Shown in pieces: positions 22,801-32,685 of a stretch of DNA of 64,000 nt. The position numbers and the translations under genes are program-made. This DNA is from Corticium candelabrum (Eukaryota > Porifera > Homoscleromorpha > Homosclerophorida > Plakinidae), in NCBI RefSeq assembly GCF_963422355.1, contig NC_085103.1:1572231-1636230 (forward strand), in the 5' to 3' direction. A model generated the notes under the pieces. That model was not told the origin of the DNA and made no database searches. It was given only the letters and a program-made list of their open reading frames with translations. Each line of letters opens with the position of its first letter. Position 1 is the first letter of the stretch.

Positions 22801-23054
22801 ATTACAAGCAACTCCTTCCTGGGGGAGAATCGTTCACCATTGTCCCTTTAGTCCTGGAGCATTTTGGAAGATGGGGCAAGGAATCAGAATGTTATCTACA
22901 ACAATTGTCCCTCAGATCTACAGACGATTTGGGAAGACTGAACAGGGCGGAGTTTTTGCTGCAGTGGAGACAACGCATTTCAGTTCAGTTGCAAAAATGC
23001 AATGCGAAAGTTATCTACCGCAAGGTAGAGGGGGTGCTGAGAAGTGGCAAATAA
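19899..23054 (+). CDS. Reverse transcriptase with N-terminal zinc fingers and restriction-like endonuclease (one internal TAG)
   Basis: Frame opens MADDKENCPFPSC with a C2H2-like finger (CPFPSC...CHVRQTH) and a second CxxC...HxxxxC motif (CQDC...HSNQC). A TAG at 20313-20315 is the only stop before the frame continues in the same phase to 23054. RT motifs: RLIALPKPNGDVRPIAIG, FVKTDVKNAFNSV (motif A), EEGIHQGDPLGPALFS (motif B), VLAYLDDVFMVG (motif C). The C-terminus has a CCHC knuckle (CDCG...GYHFLTC) and a PD-(D/E)XK-type nuclease (RPDISVFD...VDLDISLAHPWS). Zinc fingers first and a single REL nuclease last is the layout of R2/R4/NeSL-type early-branching LINEs, which nick a defined target and copy their RNA there. 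Start choice: first ATG preceding the first finger. The TAG may be a nonsense mutation or a readthrough codon. Confidence 0.88.
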
Positions 23055-23086
23055 GAAGTGTTATCTGTGATAATAGAGAAGAAACG

Positions 23087-23103
23087 TGGACCAATACGGT
23101 CCA
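23087..23103 (+). promoter_or_regulatory. 3'UTR stem-loop, copy 1
   Basis: TGGACC-AATAC-GGTCCA: six-pair stem, five-base loop, 32 nt after the stop codon. Positional equivalents in copies 2, 3 and 5 have different stems but the same loop size. A role as RNA signal for reverse transcription is inferred. Confidence 0.6.
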
Positions 23104-23232
23104 TATATCATATATGTTTTTTCAAGTGTAGTTTATGCAGAGAACAAAACTTTCAAATATTTTACTTTAGACGTGGCTGTACTAGCTCCTCTAGCCTGTA
23201 ATAGTTTCGATGTTTGAAATTATACTACCATT

Positions 23233-23330
23233 GACAGACAGACAGACAGACAGACAGAACGACAGATAGACAAAAAATAGACAGCGCATAGAAAGACAAC
23301 AGACAGCGCACAGACAGACAGACAGACAGC
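23233..23330. repeat. (GACA)n microsatellite between copies 1 and 2
   Basis: GACAGACA units with interruptions (AACGACAGATAGAC, CAGCGCATAGAAAG), ending in a clean GACAGACAGACAGACAGC before LINE copy 2. Confidence 0.92.
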
Positions 23331-24812
23331 AAAATTGGTCTTAATATTGCTATTGAAAAATGTGAGCTATTTTGCAATGGTCTTACAACACCTCCTTGTC
23401 TCAACAGGGCCATTAGAGTTGTATCATCTGGAATTGACATCCTGGGAATCCCTATTGGGCAACAGCAGTATGTCACAGAATCTTGTTTGGACATCGCAAA
23501 ATCAGGCCAGAGCCTTTGTGAGCAGATTTCATCTCTTAACGATCCTCAATCTGGAATGTTACTTCTACGCTACTGTCATGTGCCTCGCATTAATCATATG
23601 GCACGGTCAGTGTGTCCTACTCAGCTAAGGTCTGCAGCTAGGTTTCATGATCAGCTGACAAAAGAAACCTTTTTGCAATTGGTTAGTTTTCGCAATATAG
23701 AAAATGACCAATGGCTGCAAGCAACTTTGCCCGTTCGCAATGGTGGGTTTGGGATGACATCAATAGAAACAACGTGTCATATTGCATTTGTATCCAGCTG
23801 GGCTCACTCTTTAAGTCGTCTTCCTCATTTGTTTGGAGATCTCACTAGTCCAATCAAGAACATCTCTTGTCCAATTCCAAGTTGTACTTCTGTTGGATCC
23901 ATTAGTCATCAGCTTCATCTCGCTCTACCTGAAGACAAATCTCTAGCTGATCTGATGTGTAACACTAAAAAGTTACAACAAAAATTGAACTTGCAAAGAA
24001 CTGACAACATTGTATCTTCTATTCTTGCAAACCCTCAATCTAAGCGTTCTTCTGCAAGATTTAGGTCTCTTCAGGGAACAGGAGCAGGTGCGTGGCTTGA
24101 CTCAATACCACAATCAGCGAAGTTTGCATTAAAGCCTGGCGAGTTTCGTCTTGCAACACGCTTGAGACTGGGTTGTGAAATGCCCTTGGGATCTGTTGTG
24201 TCAACCTGTGAATGCGGAAAAGATGTTGACAGAGATGGCTATCACCTTCTAACATGCAAGAGCGGGGGCGGACCTGTCTGGACTCACGAAACACTGTCCA
24301 GTGTATGGAGCAGCTGCCTACAACAACTTAAAATGACACACCAAAGGGAACCAAGGAATTGCTACATTAATAGTAATGATAGACCTGATATCATTGCATT
24401 TGATGCACAATCTGGTTGCGATATCGAATTGGACATTTCTGTGGCTCACCCATGGGCACAACAGATTCTTTCTCAAGCAGCTTTGGAAGATGGTGCAGCT
24501 GCATCCAAAAGAGAGCTTGAAAAGGCACAGAAATATGGTGGTGAGTGGAACATGTGGGGTCGCACCTCTAACTGCATTGCCTTGGTTTTCGAACATTTTG
24601 GAAGATGGGGACAAGATGCTGTTGACTTTCTCAATCGCTTGTCACACCAGTCAACAGATGAAGATGGAAGATCAAATGGCAGAGAGTTCAAGACGTACTG
24701 GCGTCGCTGTTTATCAATAGCTTTACAAAGATGCAATGCTAATGTTTTATGTAAAAAATTAGGAAGAGTAGTACGATCAAAGGACTCAACTGAACCGTGT
24801 TTTGCTAATTAG
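23331..24812 (+). CDS. Truncated LINE protein: RT thumb, CCHC, REL nuclease
   Basis: Open frame with no stop from the truncation point to 24812. It contains DPQSGMLLLRYCHVPRINH, RSLQGTGAGAWLDSIP, the CCHC knuckle (CECGKDVDRDGYHLLTC) and the nuclease RPDIIAFDA...IELDISVAHPW, then EHFGRWGQDA. The protein differs at a large share of residues from copy 1, so it derives from another subfamily rather than a local duplication. It lacks zinc fingers and the catalytic YLDD, so it cannot retrotranspose itself. Confidence 0.82.
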   Translation, partial: KIGLNIAIEKCELFCNGLTTPPCLNRAIRVVSSGIDILGIPIGQQQYVTESCLDIAKSGQSLCEQISSLNDPQSGMLLLRYCHVPRINHMARSVCPTQLRSAARFHDQLTKETFLQLVSFRNIENDQWLQATLPVRNGGFGMTSIETTCHIAFVSSWAHSLSRLPHLFGDLTSPIKNISCPIPSCTSVGSISHQLHLALPEDKSLADLMCNTKKLQQKLNLQRTDNIVSSILANPQSKRSSARFRSLQGTGAGAWLDSIPQSAKFALKPGEFRLATRLRLGCEMPLGSVVSTCECGKDVDRDGYHLLTCKSGGGPVWTHETLSSVWSSCLQQLKMTHQREPRNCYINSNDRPDIIAFDAQSGCDIELDISVAHPWAQQILSQAALEDGAAASKRELEKAQKYGGEWNMWGRTSNCIALVFEHFGRWGQDAVDFLNRLSHQSTDEDGRSNGREFKTYWRRCLSIALQRCNANVLCKKLGRVVRSKDSTEPCFAN

Positions 24813-24827
24813 ATAGATTGATAAAGT

Positions 24828-24842
24828 AGCCCATTATGGGCT
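24828..24842 (+). promoter_or_regulatory. 3'UTR stem-loop, copy 2
   Basis: AGCCC-ATTAT-GGGCT: five-pair stem and five-base loop, 16 nt after the stop codon. Homologous in position to the stems of copies 1, 3 and 5. Confidence 0.6.
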
Positions 24843-24913
24843 CTTAGACTTTGTGATTTTAGTTCTAATTGTCTTAGACTGTAATAGCGATGATGTGTGA
24901 AAATATATGTATT

Positions 24914-24953
<40 letters not shown>
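24914..24953. repeat. (GACA)n microsatellite between copies 2 and 3
   Basis: Ten pure GACA units directly joining the 3' end of copy 2 to the truncated 5' end of copy 3. Confidence 0.95.
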
Positions 24954-24955
<2 letters not shown>

Positions 24956-26595
24956 AGCTTTCCAGAATCTAAAGGATATGTTCCTTTCTGGCAGTTTATC
25001 CGTCTCAGACTCCAAATGCGAGATCTTCAGTCCTTCAGGTACCATCAATACCTCCAATACTTACCTTCAAGTAACATCTGAGGGCTCAATGTTCCTCGGA
25101 ACTCCCATCGGTTCTACTGCTTTTGTTGAGTCTTCTTGCTCTCAGATCGCTCAGTCAGGGTCTTCTTTGTGTGACTATCTTCCAAAATTAAATGACCCTC
25201 AAAGTGCTCTCCTGCTCCTTCGTCATTGTCACGTGCCGAAGCTAGACCATCTTGCCCGGACTGTACATCCGAATAATATTAGGAAAGCTGCTTCTATCCA
25301 CGACTCTATGACGCGCGCAACATTTTCACAAGTACTAGGCTTCCCCGAGTTGGTTCTTCCATGGGAGCAAATTTCACTGCCAGTACGTCTGGGTGGATTT
25401 GGTATGTCATCCCTGTCGTCCACCTTCAAACTCGGTTACGTGGCTTCATGGATACACTCACTTGCTGAGCTCCCACTTCGTTTTCCTGCTGTAATACCCA
25501 TGGTTGACAACGTGGTTGACCATCAATTTGGTTCAGTTGGTGATGCTCTTGCCAAGTCCATACCTCCTGACAAGCTTCTGTCTGACTATCTGGCAAATCC
25601 TAAGAAACTTCAAAAGCAGACTTTCAAATCAGTTCTTTGCAGACCAACTACAACTTTCATTAAATAACTCTGCTACGGCTAGAGATGCCTCTAGGTTATA
25701 TTCCCTACAGGGAAAAGGAGCTGGAGCATGGCTAAATGCAATCCCTGCATCACAAGGTTTCGCATTCAAACCCTGCGATTTTCGCTTGGCGTCGCTTGTG
25801 AGGCTTGGATTGCCCATCTCTCTGTCACATTGGTCAGAGGCATGCAACTGCAGTGCACCACTGGATGACAGCGGATACCACCTACTCACATGCAAGACCG
25901 GTGGAGGCCCTATTTGGTCTCACGAATCAATTGCTGGGGTGTGGTCTGAGTGCCTTAGGAGCCTCCAAATCCACCATCGACGGGAGCCAAGGAACAGATA
26001 TGTCACTTCAGATTGCAGGCCTGACATTGTCATGTTCGATTCTGAATCAGCTTCCAACCTCGACCTGGACATCTCTCTAGCCCACCCTTGGAGTGCGGAT
26101 GCATTTCCAAGCTCTGCTGATAGAACAGGCGTCGCTGCTAAACAACGCGAGAATAGGAAGGCGGCAAAATACAGCCAACAAAAGCTCCCTGGGACTTCAG
26201 CTCTCAAAGCCATCCCCTTGGTATTCGAACATTTCGGTGCATGGGGAGAAGAGGCCAGGAACTTCTTGCGAAAGCTAGCAGCTTTCTCATCAGACGAAGT
26301 TGGTCAGCCAAACGCACCGGAATTTGTGGACTTCTGGCGTAAACGCTTTTCAGTGCAGCTACAAAAGTGCAACGCACGGGTTATTCAGAAGAAATTGAAT
26401 GTGTTGTGTGGTGGGTGTCAGATTCCCGAGTCACTCAGCACTCAATTCTTTTATCATTAGTGTACTTTTAGTTGTCTCTTTTGCCTCAGAAAATATGTAT
26501 ACACTTACCTATGAACACTATAAAGCATTTAGCTTTAGTCGAGTAGTTTCTGCTGTGATGTATGATAGTGTGATTGTAAGAAATAAATGATTCTT
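24954..26595 (+). pseudogene. REL-type LINE copy 3, 5'-truncated, one frameshift
   Basis: Starts at EAFQNLKDMFLSG, about 15 residues before the start point of copy 2. It runs through ARTVHPNN, LPVRLGGFGMSSL, a frameshift near 25620, then YSLQGKGAGAWLNAIP, a CCHC knuckle (CNCSAPLDDSGYHLLTC), RPDIVMFDS...LDLDISLAHPW and EHFGAWGEEA to a stop at 26460. The 3'UTR ends ...GATTCTT before GACAGACAG. Non-functional. Confidence 0.85.
26521..26537 (+). promoter_or_regulatory. 3'UTR stem-loop, copy 3
   Basis: TAAAGC-ATTTA-GCTTTA: six-pair stem and five-base loop, 60 nt after the stop codon and 58 nt before the GACA boundary. Confidence 0.55.
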
Positions 26596-26625
26596 GACAG
26601 ACAGACAGACAGACAAACAGACATA
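26596..26625. repeat. (GACA)n microsatellite between copies 3 and 4
   Basis: GACAGACAGACAGACAAACAGACATA joins the end of copy 3 to the truncated start of copy 4. Confidence 0.92.
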
Positions 26626-27290
26626 CTTGCCTTTGTGTGATAATATTCAGACGTGTGACTGTGGACGAGCAACTGGTGACTCAAGCGGATATCATCCGAT
26701 TACATACAAACAGAGGGTGGTCTGTGTGTTCACATGACCCGATCATGTCTGTGTGGTCAGAGTGTCTAAACGATCTCAAAATTCAACACAAGAAAGAGCC
26801 AAAAGATAGATATGCTACATCTGACAGCCGCCCGGACATTGCCGTTTTTGATACTGGTATTGGTTACAACATAGAGTTAGATATAGCACTTGCTCATGCG
26901 TGGAGTCTGGACATATTTCCAACGTCAGCCACTATGGAGGGAGCAGCCGCTGCTAGGAGGGAAGACAGGGAAGTTGGCTCGCTATGAGAGAGAAAAGTAT
27001 CCAGGTGGGTTGTCTGTAAGAATGGTCCACTTGTCTTGGAACATTTTGGGAAGATGGGGCAAGAAGGCAGAGACCTGTTTCGATGACTTGTCCAAACAAT
27101 AAATAGATGACTTTGGAAGTCAAACTGGGCAGAGTTTAATGACTATTGACGTCTAAGAATCGCCATTCAATTGCGACGTTGCCATGCCAATGTACTACTG
27201 AAGAAAATCGGTAATGCCTTGTCGGGACAGGCCAAGTGCCCAGACTCGTAGATGTTCTAAAGAAAAAAGATCACATGATCCCTTTTGACC
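26626..27290 (+). pseudogene. REL-type LINE copy 4, short 3' fragment
   Basis: Begins just before the CCHC knuckle (CDCGRATGDSSGYH) and continues through SVWSECLNDLKIQHKKEP, RPDIAVFDT...NIELDIALAHAWS and, after a frameshift near 26985, a block with GRWGKKAETCF. The 3' boundary is unclear: no clean GACA tract separates it from copy 5, only ATAGGACAAACG near 27352. Dead fragment. Confidence 0.75.
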
Positions 27291-27399
27291 AATTAGTAGT
27301 TAAATATATATTGTATTTAGTTGTTAGTTGTATTGTCTTGCTTTTATTGTCATAGGACAAACGTAGTTAGCCATTTGCTATTGTACCTAATTCAAATAT

Positions 27400-28547
27400 T
27401 TGTTGGGGATCAAAGATTTGGTCTCACAGCTTTAGCATCTTCATTACAATGTGCATTTCTGTCTAGTTGGGTCTCAACCCTGCACACAATAGCAAAACGA
27501 ATTCCTGATGCTGAGAGATTGCTTGATGAAGTTCAGAATTCAAATCATGCAAATAGTTCCATCAGCAGAGATTTGTGCAATGTTTTGCCTCAAAACAAAA
27601 CTCTCGTAGAAGTTATCAACGACAGGAAGCAACAACAACACAAGCTGACTAAAGAATACATGAAATCTCCGTCAAATGGTTTTATCCAGAATTCATCTTC
27701 GACTAGAGACCAATCTCGAATGAAGTCCTTGCAAGGCAAAAATGCAGAAGCGTGGCTCCTGACAGTACCATCATCATCATGGCATGTATTATCTCCATGC
27801 GATTTCCGCTTGGCATCCTTGATGAGACTGGGCTGCCAAATGCCTTTGGCTTCTGGTCAGTGTGACTGTGGGAAAGAATTAGACTCAGATGGATACCACC
27901 TAATAAAATGTAAGACTGGGGGCGGCCCGGTAATCAGCCATAACAACATGGTTTCAGCATGGTCAGACTGTTTGAGTCAACTGCAATTACATCACGTAAA
28001 AGAACACAGAGAAAGGTATGTCAATTCTGAAGACAGATCAGACATAGTGGTATTCGATTCGGCATCGGGGATGGATCTTGAATTGGATATTGCTGTAGCG
28101 CATCCTTGGAGCAATGAAATAGAATGTTTATCAGCTACAACTCAGAGAGCAGCGGCAACCAGAAGAGAAAATCTGAAGATCAAAAAGTACGACCAGGAGT
28201 TCTTGCCTGGAGGTTTTCGACCAACATTTGTGCCTATAGTCTTCGAACATTTTGGCTGTTGGGGAGAGAAAGCTGACTATTTGAAGAAACTGTCACAGCT
28301 ATCAAGAGACGAAGACGGCAAGCCAAATGCATCAACCTTCAAGACATACTGGATATGTGTGTTTTCTGTGTGTCTACAACGATCAGATGCTAGAGTGATT
28401 GACAGAAAAATAAAGAATATTGTTTCAAGAGACAGCAACATAAACATAAACAGTTGTAGGTAGAACCAAGCCCTATTGGCTTGGGTAGTATTTAGTTGCT
28501 TTCCTTAGATGGTGTATAATAGTTCAATGTTTGAAAATATATGTATT
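27400..28547 (+). mobile_element. REL-type LINE copy 5, 5'-truncated in the thumb region
   Basis: Similarity starts at GDQRFGLTALASSLQCAF (equivalent to VGGFGMTPLVSLSQCAF of copy 1). The open frame runs to 28463: KSLQGKNAEAWLLTVP, CDCGKELDSDGYHLIKC, RSDIVVFDS...LELDIAVAHPW (R-S-D in place of R-P-D), EHFGCWGEKA. The 3'UTR ends ...ATATATGTATT before GACAGACAG, the same ending as copy 2. Confidence 0.83.
28466..28484 (+). promoter_or_regulatory. 3'UTR stem-loop, copy 5
   Basis: CCAAGCC-CTATT-GGCTTGG: seven-pair stem and five-base loop, 2 nt after the stop codon and 63 nt before the GACA boundary. Confidence 0.62.
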
Positions 28548-28668
28548 GACAGACAGACAGACAGACAGACAAAAACAAACAAACAGACAAAAAAATAGAC
28601 AGGCGAACGAAAAAAACAGACAGACAAATAAACCAACAGACAGACAGACAAAAAGACAGACAAACAAA
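28548..28668. repeat. (GACA)n / (AAAC)n microsatellite at the end of the LINE array
   Basis: Pure GACA units for about 25 bp, then an impure tract of GACAAAAAC/AACAGACA words. Confidence 0.9.
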
Positions 28669-29611
28669 CCGAAAACTTACTGGGTAGCACGTATCCTCCA
28701 AAATCGTTTCTGTCATGTAACTTGTACAACGTGATAATAGAACACTAGTTTACTAAATTTTAGCACTGTCCGTTAGATCAATTGCCTGTGGGCAGCAGAG
28801 AGTAAAGTTTTTTCGTGCAGGAACGATCTACCTGTCTTCAGTCCAATTTGAACTGAAACAACAAAGTGTCTAGTATCTGTTACTATTGATATTAATGAGC
28901 TCCCTGTTACTTCTCTATCAGTATCCCACCATTTACCCTCACTCCATTCCGTATTTAGCCAAAGTTCTGCACATAAATTGTTCAAGTTATTCAAAATAAC
29001 CAAAATTATCGTAAAATAACGATGCATACGTTTGATGGTGCCACGTTTGCTTTTTCCGTACCAAAGTTACATTGTGCTAGGAACACCGACGAAGGGGCTG
29101 AAAGGGCTGTGGGGCTGGAGCCCTCTCGCTCATTGTAGAAATTGAAATTTCCTGTGCCATTAATTTTTGCAAATCTGTTTACAGTCTAGCGGGCAAGTGA
29201 GGTAGTATTTGCTTTCTCGTGATGACATCCTCGGTGCAGTCCTCGCCTCCACCCCCGCTCGTGAACATCTTCCTACAACACTGAGCAATGAATCTTTCAA
29301 TGATCCCGCCAATATCGGGATCAATATAGTATTGATACGAAAAGTCAATAATCACAATGCAAACACCAACATACTGTACATCCACAAATTTTCGTACGCA
29401 TCTAAGTTTCTACATTTGACCAGAAAACCTTTCGTACGCGTCTTATTTTCGTCCTGGCTTTTACTGACAATCTTAGCGCACACTAGAATGGTAACTGCTT
29501 TATTCCACGTGATCGTCGGTTCGCTCGTCATTCTAAGCTAAAGCAAAGTGCTATCAATGTGTGGCTGACGTCGAAAGATAAATAACAACAAGTACCGCTA
29601 CGTAATAGATC
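28669..29611. other. No confirmed gene; two unassigned minus-strand open blocks
   Basis: Open minus-strand blocks at 29027-28773 (contains ELWLNTEWSEGKWWDTD) and 29385-29179 (contains YYIDPDIGGIIERFIAQCC) show ordinary amino-acid composition and could be exons of an unrecognised gene, but no acceptor/donor pair joins them convincingly and no family is recognised. Confidence 0.3.
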
Positions 29612-30990
29612 ATGGCTACTCAACCCAAATCCAGCGACATCCGAGGTTCATCAAAACGACATCATAGCTGCGAACGACGGTGTAGAGGAAGCTCTGGATC
29701 GAGATAACTCGCCAGCTAAGCGAAGAAAAAGAGGGCAGTACCACGTCTACGACTCTAAGTCTAGGCTTACCATTGCCCGAGTTGCGGAAGAATGTGCACT
29801 GACGAAGGCATGCACTCGTCTGGAGAAATTGCTAGATCACACTATCACAAAGTCAACCGTTCAATCGATTCGCAATGCGTATGGAAAGAGTTACGAGTGT
29901 CGAACCAACGGCTCGAGGAAATGGTAGAACTAGCAGGAAAATGTCGCGGCAGACCCCTTCATCTTGGGCCAGTATTGGACGAAAAGGTGATGACTTACTT
30001 GCATGCCTTGCGAGACAGCGGTGGCGGCGTCAATCGACGGGTAGTGTTGGGCGTGCATTGGGACTAGGTCGAAGGAACAAACCGTCACTGCTGAAAGAGC
30101 ATTGTGGCTACGTTGACTTTAGGAGTGCAAACGGAAATGGTCGTTCATGATGTAACTCTTTTCTCAAAAGAGCTCACTTCGTGGAAAGGAAATCAACTAA
30201 GGCTGCTAAAAAATGCACGCAAACTTCCAGGAGCACAAAACACGCTTTCTTGATCCGATCACAACAGCAGTGATGACACATGACATTCCTTCAGACTTGA
30301 GTATTAACATTGACGAGACAAGCCTAATGGTGGTTCCTGTAGATAAAAGGACACTTGACAGGAATGGCATAAAGCAGGTGGCACTGACAGGACAGGAAGA
30401 CAAGCGTGAGATAACCTGCGTGTTAGGATGCACTCTCCCCGGAAAACTGCTTCCTCCTCAAGTCATTTATAGGAAAGACAGAACGCTGCCATCCATGTGG
30501 CAATAGCATCATCTATCCCACAGCATGGGACATTTGGCATTCAGGAACTCATTGGTGCATGCAAAGAAAATTAATATGCGGGACATTGAACAAGTTCTGC
30601 TTCCCTAGTTGGAACAAACAAGAGAAAAGCTAAGGCTTCCAAAGACTCAGAAATCTCTAATTGTTCTTTATGTTTACAAGGCCAACAGGACAGAAGACAG
30701 GATCCAAGCTCTCAGAGTGTGTAGGTTTGAGATCGTTTATCTACCTGCAAATTGTACATCAGAACTGCGGCCACTTGATTTGTCTGTAAATTCTTGCTTG
30801 AAAGGGGAGCTAAAGCAAAGACTCACTTGTTGGTATGCTGATAGTGTGATCGGCCATGGAAATTCACCGGGATGATGCTACAGCAGCTGTAGCGTCGATT
30901 TCTCCAGATTTGCGATTGTCGGTACTTAAACCCATTTATGCACAGTGACTAATGCAATCTTTTGAGACTGTCAATGATCGCATTGACATA
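29612..30990 (+). pseudogene. Pogo/Tigger-like DDE transposase, decayed
   Basis: Blocks in several frames: a basic N-terminus (about 29700, AKRRKRGQYHVYDSKSRL), RGRPLHLGPVLDEKVMTYL and LHALRDSGGGVNRRVVLG (29950-30050), SINIDETSLMVVPVDK (first catalytic D), TGQEDKREITCVLGCTLPG and LPPQVIYRKD (30300-30480), then LIVLYVYKANRTED, where the second catalytic D is replaced by Y, and VYLPANCTSELRPLDLSVN with the last D. The C-terminal part (LRLSVLKPIYAQ, 30910-30940) is followed by three in-frame stops. The motif order is that of the DDE_1 family of pogo/Tigger-type animal transposases. At least three frameshifts and one lost catalytic residue make it inactive. Confidence 0.78.
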
Positions 30991-31737
30991 ATTTAAAGTG
31001 GATAGCGACAAGCGGGAATATCTACAGCACTTTCTTTGAATGGTGAAAGAAAAGTCAACAGTAAAATGGAAGATCAACAGTGTCCTGCTTTAGTAAATGC
31101 TAAACCTATGCCTGAACTGAAGGACAGTGCAAGTGCAAGCAATACTAGTGCAATATATGTTCCATCAGATACAGTTGCAAGCACTCAGATCGACAGAGCC
31201 TTCATTGAACATTATTTGCAATTTCAACTCTGCCAGTCTCGGATTGGTGGACGACGTGGCAGTTCAGCCTGCACTATTATGGCGATATTGATGTCGCACA
31301 GATTTCTTTGCAAATGACGAAAAACATCTCATGAAATGGGATATTCACTCCTGACAGACAGCTGTGACATTGTAATGTCCTGCCTTCAGCAGGGTAATTA
31401 TATTAATGAGAGCTGTGGAATGAAGGGCCTTTTGCGTATTGACCAAAGGTCAATGTCTGTAGAGAACAAACTGCACATTAATTTGAAAAAGGAGTTCTTT
31501 GTAAATGAGGACTCTGAATGGAAAAAATTAATACTTGCTCCTATTGCGGCTGCAGAGGAGTCTCCAAATAGGCGAGCTGCCGGAGTTTTGGTGACTAGCC
31601 ACTATTCAATTATGATGGGTGCGACATCAGAAAGACAAATCTATGTTATTGATAGTCATAGCCACAGCCCACATTATGGAGCATTAGTTGCTGTGTCTGG
31701 TTCATCTTCTGTTGATGCCATTACTAGATATCTATAA
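30991..31737 (+). pseudogene. Cysteine-protease-like domain downstream of, and in frame with, the pogo-like transposase
   Basis: The frame that ends the transposase (KPIYAQ, then RQAGISTALSL) continues without phase change into LQFQLCQSRIGGRRGSSACT, a motif with a likely nucleophile cysteine. After a frameshift near 31320 follow LLTDSCDIVMSCLQQGNYI, RRAAGVLVTSHYSIMMGA and IYVIDSHSHSPHYGALVAV, which supplies a likely His with neighbouring Asp. The GSSACT...DSHxH-GA arrangement resembles papain-like folds such as tegument-type or OTU-like deubiquitinating proteases. Family naming is tentative. Possibly the second domain of a transposase-protease fusion; here broken by one frameshift and three upstream stops. 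Confidence 0.5.
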
Positions 31738-32622
31738 GACTACTTTTACAAACAGTATGAGTTGAGTGACACTATAACATTGCAAACTAGACGTGTTATA
31801 CGTAAAAATTTTATTTTGGTCTTCTGTCATGGTAAAACCAGTGTATTGTTTAGTTAGCTATTGTGTAGTAGTACATCATCAACATTGCTAATTGCTTTAC
31901 TAATATCGGTTTGTCATTTAAGAAAAAATTTAGTACGCATTTTAATTTAGCACATTTAGGAGTTGTACGAACAATACGAAAATAGAATGCATACAAAAAT
32001 TTGTGGATTTACAGTAATAATAAACATCAGAATACTGAAAACAGATTGTTTAAATCTTAAGTCAAGTGATATTACATACTCTACGTTTTGCGCATGGTTC
32101 ATGTTCCCTATTAACGAGGAGACGTTCCCTTGTTTGCCATCTGTGTGCGACGTTTTCTCGTCTGTATGGCGTTGAGAATGTGTGATGTTTCCCGCTCATC
32201 TGTAACGACGCGTCGGCCTATAGATTTGCTGCGTGCTCATTGGGTTAAACTGAAGGATCATATACGGGCAAATCACGTTCCTGGCCAAATTTTTTGAGAA
32301 AGAAATTATATCAGTAAGGGATTGAGAGAAAATAGAGGGAAAAGTGCGTGGCAGTAGAAGGGAGGGAGCTGTTGACTACTTACCTTGACCCCGAGTTCTG
32401 CTTCCCGTTCCTCTCGAGCACTTTCACTGCTGTCTGTACCTGTTGACCGGCCTGAGAGGAAGGCTAGCGCTCACGAGGGGGGAGAAAAACCCACGTCATG
32501 AAACCTCACGCGCGCTAAAGGCTGGTGTTTGGGGAGCCCGGGCTACCCAGACCGAACTCTGTCCCAAACAGCGGACAACTTCCAGAGTTGATTCCGTCGC
32601 ATCCAAGCACCACCTCTCTCTC

Positions 32623-32625
<3 letters not shown>
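31738..32625. other. Non-coding stretch, no gene seen
   Basis: AT-rich to about 32290, then more GC-rich up to a CTCTCTCTCTCT run that leads into the (TA)n tract at 32626. No family features on either strand. Some of it could be the untranslated end of the pogo-like element. Confidence 0.45.

Positions 32626-32683
<58 letters not shown>
32626..32683. repeat. (TA)n microsatellite, 5' flank of a LINE insertion
   Basis: Pure TA dinucleotides abutting the truncated LINE that starts at 32684. A matching (TA)n tract lies on its other side at 33942. Confidence 0.95.

Positions 32684-32685
<2 letters not shown>

Larger units (their letters stand above)
19817..23232 (+). mobile_element. REL-type non-LTR retrotransposon copy 1 (near full length)
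   Basis: Begins right after (GACA)n, has about 80 bp of 5'UTR, one reading frame with an internal TAG, and a 3'UTR ending ...CCATT immediately before GACAGACAG. There is no poly(A). Being flanked by the same microsatellite on both sides fits target-primed insertion into GACA repeats. Confidence 0.85.
23331..24913 (+). mobile_element. REL-type LINE copy 2, 5'-truncated just after the RT active site
   Basis: Starts inside the RT at IGLNIAIEKCELFCNG, the position equivalent to IGLSIANHKCKIYSG of copy 1, directly after GACA repeats. It ends ...ATATATGTATT before GACAGACAG. Confidence 0.87.

Noticed and set aside
24890-24953. Asp/Arg/Gln/Thr repeat peptide at the start of LINE copy 3
   Set aside because: Translation of GACA repeats; the start codon in the preceding 3'UTR is fortuitous.
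8346-28668. CRISPR-like array in the GACA/CA regions
   Set aside because: Units are simple microsatellite words without unique spacers, and the genome is clearly eukaryotic.
32443-32682. N-terminal extension of the LINE frame across the (TA)n tract
   Set aside because: The frame is open only by chance through CG-rich leader and Tyr-Ile repeats; similarity to other copies starts after the TA tract.
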